A stretch of DNA of 28,232 bases from Legionellales bacterium (lineage in GTDB: Bacteria > Pseudomonadota > Gammaproteobacteria > Berkiellales > Berkiellaceae), in assembly GCA_023266435.1 (NCBI GenBank), contig JAHFQF010000004.1:1012-29243 (forward strand). The letters run 5' to 3'. A program made the position numbers and the translations under genes. Of the stretch, positions 22,327 through 28,232 are shown piece after piece. The notes under the pieces are model-generated. The model did not search any database. It was not told the origin of the DNA and saw nothing but the letters and a program-made list of their open reading frames with translations. The stretch's first letter is position 1, and each line of letters starts with the position of its first letter.

Positions 22327-24267
22327 GTGCACTTAATAGACATTATTACAAATCCAAACTTAAGTCCGACCGAAAGGCTATTAGCAGTCGAGCAAATACT
22401 TAGAGCCAACCCGGAGGAGGCGCAGCAGGCTGACCAGCATGGCGACACCCCGCTGCTCTTGGCTGCCTTTTATGGTCGCAAGGAAGTAGCGCAGGCGCTG
22501 ATTAGAGCGGGCGCACCCATTCATCAGTCTGATAAGACTGGCAAAACCCCGCTGCTCTGGGCTGCTTTTTGTGGTCACACGGAAACTGTCAATGCACTGC
22601 TCGCCACCCCTGGTATACTGGTGAATCTGACTGATGGAAGTGGCACCACGCCGCTGCATGCTGCAGCTTTTCATGGCCACACGGAAACTGTCAATGCGCT
22701 ACTCTCCGCCCCTGACACACTGGTGAATCTGGTCAATGGGAGTGGCAGCAGCCCACTGCATGATGCCGTTTTTCATGGTAGCCCGGAAACTGTCAATGCG
22801 CTGCTCGCCACCCCTGGCATACTGGTGAATCTGGTAGATGCGATGCATAGAACCCCCTTAGAGCTACATTTAGACAGAGTCAGATCCAACGCAACACGGA
22901 GCGAGCTGCCGCTGGAGACTTATCAGGCTGTCCAGCAGACCTTTGCTTTATTTCTAGAGAAAGGCGCTGATTTGGATGCGGTTTTGCAGCGCCTAGATTT
23001 AACAGCGCATGCTGCGTCGATACGCGCAGGAAATTTATTAGCAGGCCTGATACTGGCGCCAGACCAGGATGCCTTAATCCGGAACTTTATAGGGCGCGGC
23101 CAGAGTACACACGACCCCATGGTGCATACCACGGCCTACCTATCAGGACGTGAGTTGCGCAGACGTTATGGCGCCACCCTGTCAGAGGAGCGAGTCTTAC
23201 TTCTGCAGCAGGAGTTACTTGAGGCGGCTGTGCGCCATAACGCTCAAGCGCCCACCAAGGCTTTTCTGGCAAAGATGCGCAGCGAAGGTGATAAAGATAT
23301 CCCCTACTGGTCAGGCGGACTCACCATGCGACAGGCAGTTGTTTGTGCTTGGTTAGCCATCCATGATGAAAAAATTCGCTACCATGACTGTGCCGACCTA
23401 AAAAAAGACATTGCCCATGCCGAAGAGACTTTCTTTAATGCAGTCAAACAGTCGGTTGCAGAAAATCAATGCGTACGTGGTGGTTATTTCAATCAGCTTA
23501 TCGCCGCTTGTGCCGCCAGCTTAGTGCCGGGGGTGTATTTAGTCCGCATGAAGCAAGAAATAGGAGCAGTGGTTAAAGACCTGCTATTAGGCAAGCTGGA
23601 AGCACGCTCCGCCTTTGCTTTGTTGCCTGCCAACGAAAGAGACGAAGTCTTAGCGGATGAGCGTGCTTATAGGCGGTTTATTTTTCAACTGAACGGCAAC
23701 TTTGGTGTCTGCACGGCTTTCGGCAACAACCAACAGGAGATTGTCGATTCAGCTTATTTGGCAAGAGAAGCGAGAGAGCCTGCCTGGATGTGGCTCGAGC
23801 CAGACGAGCTCTCAACAATCACAAATCAGCTCGGCTGGTCTCACGCTGAATTTAAAGCAGCCTGGGAGGCCAGCCAGCCAATCCAGCCTCCGAGTGAGAC
23901 AGAGACGCATCACCATGAGCTGCAAGATTGGATAAAGATTATCCAATCAGGCAACCTGCAAAGCGTATGGGAGCGCATGGCAGATTACTATGCCGCCCGT
24001 CTCGCTCAATTGAAGCAGGGCAAGGAGACTGAAGAGAGCGTGCGCACCCTCCTCACTCAAGACCAGGCAACCTTAACCAAGGCATTAGCAGACAAAGTAC
24101 CAGACAATTGCATAGAGGATTTTTTTGACGCAAAGCTGGCAGAGCTAGATGGCCTGTCGTCGGTAGCCGCCAAGCCACCAGCCCTCACCCTTCGCGAGAC
24201 CGCCCCTGAAATCCGCAGACGCACGCCTGAGGTCGCCGAGCGACATGCTCCGAGTCTGCATCGGTAA
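22327..24267 (+). CDS. Ankyrin-repeat protein 1 of a tandem pair
   Basis: 646 residues from a GTG at 22327. I chose it because GGAGG lies 5 bases before it and the product then starts (M)HLIDIITNPNLS, parallel to the next gene; the open frame back to 22276 has no such support. Residues about 35-170 form four to five ankyrin repeats (DTPLLLAAFYGRKEVAQALI, KTPLLWAAFCGHTETVNALL, TTPLHAAAFHGHTETVNALL), the later ones on a 102-bp, 34-residue period. Residues 154-646 are the same as the C-terminus of the downstream gene; this region is helical, has no recognised catalytic motif, and ends in a basic tail (IRRRTPEVAERHAPSLHR). No signal peptide. Candidate exported effector by analogy with other intracellular bacteria. 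Confidence 0.88.
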   Translation: MHLIDIITNPNLSPTERLLAVEQILRANPEEAQQADQHGDTPLLLAAFYGRKEVAQALIRAGAPIHQSDKTGKTPLLWAAFCGHTETVNALLATPGILVNLTDGSGTTPLHAAAFHGHTETVNALLSAPDTLVNLVNGSGSSPLHDAVFHGSPETVNALLATPGILVNLVDAMHRTPLELHLDRVRSNATRSELPLETYQAVQQTFALFLEKGADLDAVLQRLDLTAHAASIRAGNLLAGLILAPDQDALIRNFIGRGQSTHDPMVHTTAYLSGRELRRRYGATLSEERVLLLQQELLEAAVRHNAQAPTKAFLAKMRSEGDKDIPYWSGGLTMRQAVVCAWLAIHDEKIRYHDCADLKKDIAHAEETFFNAVKQSVAENQCVRGGYFNQLIAACAASLVPGVYLVRMKQEIGAVVKDLLLGKLEARSAFALLPANERDEVLADERAYRRFIFQLNGNFGVCTAFGNNQQEIVDSAYLAREAREPAWMWLEPDELSTITNQLGWSHAEFKAAWEASQPIQPPSETETHHHELQDWIKIIQSGNLQSVWERMADYYAARLAQLKQGKETEESVRTLLTQDQATLTKALADKVPDNCIEDFFDAKLAELDGLSSVAAKPPALTLRETAPEIRRRTPEVAERHAPSLHR

Positions 24268-24317
24268 ATCATTCTACATAGAGCCACCCTGGAGAACGAC
24301 AATGCACTTAATAGACA
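22788..24317 (+). repeat. Long direct repeat, copy 1 (1,530 bp)
   Basis: This stretch and 24856-26385 appear identical base for base, offset 2,068 bases. It starts inside the last ankyrin unit, covers the whole C-terminal region, the 34-base spacer and the first 16 bases of the following gene. Identity was checked by reading the lines and by identical translations in several frames. Confidence 0.9.
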
Positions 24318-26335
24318 CTATTATGAATCAACACTTAAGTTCGGCCGAAATGCTATTAGCAGTCGAGCAAAGACTTAGAGCCAACCCGGAGGAGGCGCAT
24401 CAGGCTGACGAACATGGCGAAACCCCGCTGTATTGTGCTGCCACTTATGGTTACACAAACATTGTAGAGGCGCTGATTAAGGCTGGCGCGAACGCGAATC
24501 AGGCTGACGCACATGGCAGAACTCCGCTGTATTTTGCTGCCACTTATGGTTACACAAACATTGTAGAGGCGCTGATTACGGCGGGCGCGAACGCGAATCA
24601 GGCTGATAAGAATGGCGACACTCCGCTGTATTTTGCTGCCGCTTATGGTTACACAAAGATTGTAGAGGCGCTGATTAAGGCTGGCGCGAACGCTAATCTG
24701 GCTGCCGATGATGGCCAAACTCCACTGCTTCAGGCTGCTCATCATGGTCACACGGAAATAGCGCAAGCACTGATTGATACAGGCGCAGATGCCAACCAGG
24801 CCGACAAGGCTGGCAACACCTCGCTGCATTGGGCTGCTCATGCAGGCCACACGCGAACTGTCAATGCGCTGCTCGCCACCCCTGGCATACTGGTGAATCT
24901 GGTAGATGCGATGCATAGAACCCCCTTAGAGCTACATTTAGACAGAGTCAGATCCAACGCAACACGGAGCGAGCTGCCGCTGGAGACTTATCAGGCTGTC
25001 CAGCAGACCTTTGCTTTATTTCTAGAGAAAGGCGCTGATTTGGATGCGGTTTTGCAGCGCCTAGATTTAACAGCGCATGCTGCGTCGATACGCGCAGGAA
25101 ATTTATTAGCAGGCCTGATACTGGCGCCAGACCAGGATGCCTTAATCCGGAACTTTATAGGGCGCGGCCAGAGTACACACGACCCCATGGTGCATACCAC
25201 GGCCTACCTATCAGGACGTGAGTTGCGCAGACGTTATGGCGCCACCCTGTCAGAGGAGCGAGTCTTACTTCTGCAGCAGGAGTTACTTGAGGCGGCTGTG
25301 CGCCATAACGCTCAAGCGCCCACCAAGGCTTTTCTGGCAAAGATGCGCAGCGAAGGTGATAAAGATATCCCCTACTGGTCAGGCGGACTCACCATGCGAC
25401 AGGCAGTTGTTTGTGCTTGGTTAGCCATCCATGATGAAAAAATTCGCTACCATGACTGTGCCGACCTAAAAAAAGACATTGCCCATGCCGAAGAGACTTT
25501 CTTTAATGCAGTCAAACAGTCGGTTGCAGAAAATCAATGCGTACGTGGTGGTTATTTCAATCAGCTTATCGCCGCTTGTGCCGCCAGCTTAGTGCCGGGG
25601 GTGTATTTAGTCCGCATGAAGCAAGAAATAGGAGCAGTGGTTAAAGACCTGCTATTAGGCAAGCTGGAAGCACGCTCCGCCTTTGCTTTGTTGCCTGCCA
25701 ACGAAAGAGACGAAGTCTTAGCGGATGAGCGTGCTTATAGGCGGTTTATTTTTCAACTGAACGGCAACTTTGGTGTCTGCACGGCTTTCGGCAACAACCA
25801 ACAGGAGATTGTCGATTCAGCTTATTTGGCAAGAGAAGCGAGAGAGCCTGCCTGGATGTGGCTCGAGCCAGACGAGCTCTCAACAATCACAAATCAGCTC
25901 GGCTGGTCTCACGCTGAATTTAAAGCAGCCTGGGAGGCCAGCCAGCCAATCCAGCCTCCGAGTGAGACAGAGACGCATCACCATGAGCTGCAAGATTGGA
26001 TAAAGATTATCCAATCAGGCAACCTGCAAAGCGTATGGGAGCGCATGGCAGATTACTATGCCGCCCGTCTCGCTCAATTGAAGCAGGGCAAGGAGACTGA
26101 AGAGAGCGTGCGCACCCTCCTCACTCAAGACCAGGCAACCTTAACCAAGGCATTAGCAGACAAAGTACCAGACAATTGCATAGAGGATTTTTTTGACGCA
26201 AAGCTGGCAGAGCTAGATGGCCTGTCGTCGGTAGCCGCCAAGCCACCAGCCCTCACCCTTCGCGAGACCGCCCCTGAAATCCGCAGACGCACGCCTGAGG
26301 TCGCCGAGCGACATGCTCCGAGTCTGCATCGGTAA
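24302..26335 (+). CDS. Ankyrin-repeat protein 2 of a tandem pair
   Basis: 677 residues from the ATG at 24302, supported by GGAG 8 bases upstream and by the aligned start MHLIDTIMNQHLS; the open frame from 24245 overlaps the previous gene and was discarded. Five to six ankyrin repeats at about 38-200 include three almost identical 33-residue units (TPLYFAATYGYTNIVEALI.AGANANQAD) coded by a 99-bp DNA repeat. These differ from the ankyrin units of gene 1. From about residue 185 the sequence is the same as gene 1 to the stop (493 codons). It lies 34 bases after gene 1, probably co-transcribed. Confidence 0.9.
   Translation: MHLIDTIMNQHLSSAEMLLAVEQRLRANPEEAHQADEHGETPLYCAATYGYTNIVEALIKAGANANQADAHGRTPLYFAATYGYTNIVEALITAGANANQADKNGDTPLYFAAAYGYTKIVEALIKAGANANLAADDGQTPLLQAAHHGHTEIAQALIDTGADANQADKAGNTSLHWAAHAGHTRTVNALLATPGILVNLVDAMHRTPLELHLDRVRSNATRSELPLETYQAVQQTFALFLEKGADLDAVLQRLDLTAHAASIRAGNLLAGLILAPDQDALIRNFIGRGQSTHDPMVHTTAYLSGRELRRRYGATLSEERVLLLQQELLEAAVRHNAQAPTKAFLAKMRSEGDKDIPYWSGGLTMRQAVVCAWLAIHDEKIRYHDCADLKKDIAHAEETFFNAVKQSVAENQCVRGGYFNQLIAACAASLVPGVYLVRMKQEIGAVVKDLLLGKLEARSAFALLPANERDEVLADERAYRRFIFQLNGNFGVCTAFGNNQQEIVDSAYLAREAREPAWMWLEPDELSTITNQLGWSHAEFKAAWEASQPIQPPSETETHHHELQDWIKIIQSGNLQSVWERMADYYAARLAQLKQGKETEESVRTLLTQDQATLTKALADKVPDNCIEDFFDAKLAELDGLSSVAAKPPALTLRETAPEIRRRTPEVAERHAPSLHR
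24416..24712 (+). repeat. Three tandem 99-bp ankyrin-coding units
   Basis: Units start at 24416, 24515 and 24614, each beginning GGC and containing CCGCTGTATT...GGTTACACAAA. They are nearly identical at the DNA level, which indicates recent unit amplification inside ankyrin gene 2. A fourth, diverged unit starts at 24713. Confidence 0.85.
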
Positions 26336-26385
26336 ATCATTCTACATAGAGCCACCCTGGAGAACGACAATGCACTTAATAGACA
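24856..26385 (+). repeat. Long direct repeat, copy 2 (1,530 bp)
   Basis: Second copy of the repeat at 22788-24317. It ends in the first codons of the truncated third ankyrin gene, after which the sequences diverge (agacac versus agacat). Confidence 0.9.
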
Positions 26386-26438
26386 TTATTACAAATCCAG
26401 ACTTAAGTCCGAAGGAGGAATGCCGCCGCACCCCCTGA
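26370..26438 (+). pseudogene. Truncated third ankyrin gene (22 codons)
   Basis: After the same 34-base spacer and GGAG as before gene 2, an ATG opens MHLIDIITNPDLSPKEECRR and ends two codons later at TGA. The first 14 codons match the start of gene 1 (HLIDIITNPNLSP) better than that of gene 2; sequence then diverges. It is the start of another array member whose body has been lost. Confidence 0.8.
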
Positions 26439-26550
26439 CAGCGCGACCTAGAACGCCCTACTAAATATTAAAGTGTCAGATCTGTAGTAGCTAGACCCGA
26501 TCTGTCAGTTACCTTATTTTACCAGGGTGTATGTAGGGTTAGATTTAAGC

Positions 26551-26704
26551 TATACCCAAGATACTTCAAAATGCGTAGTTTATAGCAAAGCGAATTGACC
26601 CAGATGAAATTTTCCGCACCAAGGAATAGTTGTGAGGTGAGGATGGCTGCAGAGGGTTAAATTCGAGCAGCTAGAAACAGGTATTTTGGAGTTTCTTGGG
26701 TATA
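26551..26704. mobile_element. 154-bp MITE-like element, copy 2
   Basis: It shares with 17230-17392 the left end (TATACCCAAGATACTTC, then AAAATGCGTAGTTTATAGCA), an interior CAGCTAGAAACA and the right end TTCTTGGGTATA. The middle has diverged and is 9 bases shorter. The inverted ends here are less perfect than in copy 1. Confidence 0.75.
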
Positions 26705-26735
26705 TGCTTTTCTGCCACATGGGCTTAAAAGAGAC

Positions 26736-26765
26736 TTGCATCCTTTGTCAAAAAGCAGGTACAAT
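26736..26765 (+). promoter_or_regulatory. Promoter of tRNA-Leu
   Basis: TTGCAT (26736-26741), an 18-base spacer and TACAAT (26760-26765), ending 13 bases before the mature tRNA 5' end. The hexamers are each one or two changes from consensus. Confidence 0.6.
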
Positions 26766-26778
26766 GCACATCGTAAAT

Positions 26779-26865
26779 GCCGGAGTGGCGGAATTGGTAG
26801 ACGCGCTGGACTCAAAATCCAGTGATGGAAACATCGTGCGAGTTCAAGTCTCGCCTTCGGTACCA
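26779..26865 (+). tRNA. tRNA-Leu (anticodon CAA)
   Basis: 87 bases including an encoded CCA. Acceptor GCCGGAG pairs with CTTCGGT (two G-U pairs). The D arm contains GGCGGAATTGGTAGACGC; the anticodon stem CTGGA/TCCAG encloses CTCAAAA, giving anticodon CAA (codon UUG). A long class II variable arm with GATG/CATC and a T arm GCGAG-TTCAAGT-CTCGC complete the fold. Confidence 0.96.
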
Positions 26866-26948
26866 GCCTTAAAAAAATCTTATTTTAATCCATCCTATGA
26901 CTATAGATTGAGATTAACCGTTGTCAGGATATCGCTTTAACGCTGATG

Positions 26949-26981
26949 GCTTGGATTCCCACTTTCGCAGGAATACCAAGC
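26949..26981. repeat. Hairpin/REP-like sequence downstream of tRNA-Leu
   Basis: GCTTGGATTCC and GGAATACCAAGC pair with a single bulge around CACTTTCGCA. The core resembles the common 'GGATTCCC.CTTTCGC.GGAAT' palindrome. The following ATTTATTTA is too T-poor for a good terminator, though it could serve the tRNA or the convergent gene ending at 26999. Confidence 0.5.
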
Positions 26982-26998
26982 ATTTATTTAGGATTGGC

Positions 26999-28232
26999 TC
27001 ACTTGCCTCGGATATGTTGCGGCCACTGAATGACATAGTCTGAGAGCTCATTAATTAACGTAGTGCTGTAACGTATCAAGCGACTATGTCCCCTACCCCA
27101 TTCTTTGCAGAGCTGTTGCGCATATCGTAGAGCGACATTTACCATTTCTTCAGGTGCAAAGTACAGAGTTTGTACCGGATCACGCATGATACGATTTCGC
27201 CACACTTGGCAAGCGGTACGTAAGTGTAAGGCCATGGAGACGCCTAGGCACAGTCCTTGTAGCTGTTTAGGATCGCAAACTGCTGCACCAGCATTCGCAG
27301 GGATGACACGCTTGAGTGCTATCCATGTTTGATCATAGTTCATGATTTCCACATTGTCTGCTTGCATTGCTTGCAGTAGTGTCTCAAAGATTTCAACGTC
27401 ACAGAACACATAATCCTTCTGTAGTTGTTTTTGCATCATTTTGCAGAAATGCTGCTGATACGCCTCTAAAGCATGCTCTAATATGCGTTGTCTGACGATC
27501 AAAGCATTGTGTGCTGATACATTTCCTGTGGACGCTTTTAGCCAGAGATCCATGAGGGTCTGCTGACGAGCTACTAAAGGCGAGGGATACCCCAGTTTGA
27601 CCAAATCATGCACAATATGGACAAAGTTTTGGGTAACTGCATCTGTTGTTAAGGTCATCATGGCTTTATGTTGGCGAGCAACCAGACGCGCTAATAAGTC
27701 TTTTAAATACTGCTGCGCATCAGCATCCCCAAATGTATTTAAAAAAAGTACGCTGCGATACAATTGGTTGACTTGATCTGACGGCACATAGTGGCGCATT
27801 AAATAAAAACAACTGTCACTACCATCACCCAAATATCGCACTACAAGTGAGCAGGCTTTTTTCTGTAATTTGAGTAGTTGTTTTCTAAAGTGAAAAAGAC
27901 TTTCCCCGGGTAAGTTTTGCAACACTTTGGCCATGTTAGCGTGTGCTTGCCAAAGTGTAATACACTCTAACCCATTGCTATGTGGATTATGAAATAATCG
28001 CTGAACACAGAGAAAGAGTGCTTCACGCAGCAAGGAAAGAGAACCTTCCGATTGATAGGTAAGCAGCTGCTGTTGATAAGAGCCTGCGTAGGCGCCCAAA
28101 ACATTCAACTCAGCCAAATTGCTGGCTAATTTTAAACGCTCCAATAAAATCTCTGTCAAGTGTCTTGATAACGCGGGATAGGTTTGTTTTAAATCTTGAT
28201 AGGCCTCTAATATTTTTTTATCTTCTTGTAAC
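26999..28232 (-). CDS. Hypothetical protein, N-terminus beyond right edge
   Basis: The frame is open from the TGA at 26999 to the right edge, giving at least 410 codons. The first methionine-like codon inside is a TTG at about 28159, but the frame continues upstream of it (…QEDKKILEAYQDLKQTYPAL), so the true start lies outside the window. The protein is helical and soluble, with no membrane segment, and has many Leu/Gln/His residues (LFLCVQRLFHNPHSNGLE, SDSCFYLMRHYVPSDQVNQL, FGDADAQQYLKDLLARLV). No family recognised. A short segment VIPANAGAAVCD is encoded by DNA resembling a dispersed palindrome. It is transcribed toward the tRNA-Leu gene. Confidence 0.85.
   Translation of the reverse strand, partial: LQEDKKILEAYQDLKQTYPALSRHLTEILLERLKLASNLAELNVLGAYAGSYQQQLLTYQSEGSLSLLREALFLCVQRLFHNPHSNGLECITLWQAHANMAKVLQNLPGESLFHFRKQLLKLQKKACSLVVRYLGDGSDSCFYLMRHYVPSDQVNQLYRSVLFLNTFGDADAQQYLKDLLARLVARQHKAMMTLTTDAVTQNFVHIVHDLVKLGYPSPLVARQQTLMDLWLKASTGNVSAHNALIVRQRILEHALEAYQQHFCKMMQKQLQKDYVFCDVEIFETLLQAMQADNVEIMNYDQTWIALKRVIPANAGAAVCDPKQLQGLCLGVSMALHLRTACQVWRNRIMRDPVQTLYFAPEEMVNVALRYAQQLCKEWGRGHSRLIRYSTTLINELSDYVIQWPQHIRGK

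Larger units (their letters stand above)
26439..26778. other. Non-coding region between the ankyrin array and tRNA-Leu
   Basis: 340 bases with no supported ORF. CAGATC (26477) and GATCTG (26499-26504) form a small inverted repeat next to GTGTCAGATCT, which is shared with the element at 22149-22224. It also contains the MITE-like copy at 26551-26704 and the tRNA promoter. Confidence 0.6.

Noticed and set aside
24356..24916. 186-codon minus-strand ORF opposite the ankyrin repeats
   Set aside because: It is antisense to a clear gene and exists only because the 99-bp units repeat an open reverse frame; no start signal.
27275..27320. Palindrome fragment inside the last gene (VIPANAGAAV)
   Set aside because: Resembles the dispersed CCCTGCGAATGCAGGG palindrome, but the second half does not pair, so an in-frame insertion cannot be supported.
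28157..28159. TTG as the start of the last gene
   Set aside because: The same frame stays open for the remaining 24 codons to the window edge, so the gene is more likely truncated by the edge.

Overview
The window looks like a chromosome segment of a host-associated gammaproteobacterium, most likely in or near the Legionellales/Coxiellaceae (Rickettsiella- or Berkiella-like). The basis is a gammaproteobacterial isc operon, the yajC-secD-secF / suhB / trmJ / iscR gene order, several ankyrin-repeat and coiled-coil proteins of the type intracellular bacteria export, and many small palindromic repeats. The lineage is an inference; no rRNA or other phylogenetic marker was tested.

Layout from left to right. 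(1) 1-2.4 kb: two minus-strand genes of unknown function. One runs off the left edge with 93-bp coiled-coil repeats; the other has a hydrophobic middle. (2) 2.5-9.9 kb: a minus-strand iron-sulfur assembly operon read as iscR, a second cysteine desulfurase, a 168-aa unknown protein, iscS, iscU, iscA, hscB, hscA, fdx, iscX. A near-perfect IscR type 1 site lies in front of iscR. A REP-like palindrome separates hscB from hscA, and a 108-bp palindrome is inserted in frame inside hscA. (3) 9.9-13.5 kb: a 788-aa ankyrin-like protein and an IS200/REP-associated (Y1-type) transposase relative, placed between iscR and trmJ. (4) 13.6-17.2 kb: trmJ (minus), then an OPT-family transporter and suhB (plus). 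(5) 17.4-20.6 kb: yajC-secD-secF (minus), converging on suhB. (6) 21-26.4 kb: a coiled-coil protein, then two tandem ankyrin genes whose last 493 codons are apparently identical, then a 22-codon stub of a third copy. (7) 26.8-28.2 kb: tRNA-Leu(CAA), then an unrecognised minus-strand gene cut by the right edge.

The backbone secD-secF-suhB-trmJ-iscR-iscS... is a known gammaproteobacterial order. Here it is interrupted at suhB/trmJ (OPT transporter) and at trmJ/iscR (ankyrin gene plus transposase). These interruptions coincide with a cluster of a short dispersed word, consensus RGTGNGTGTCCY. Fourteen copies of its 10-base core (GTGNGTGTCC) are in the window, 13 of them between 9,950 and 16,338, in several reading frames and in non-coding DNA. 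The strongest candidates for something new are this word, the in-frame palindrome in hscA, the ankyrin array with a swapped front and a homogenised tail, and the 168-aa protein that looks like two PLMP/RRXRR-like modules inside the isc operon.
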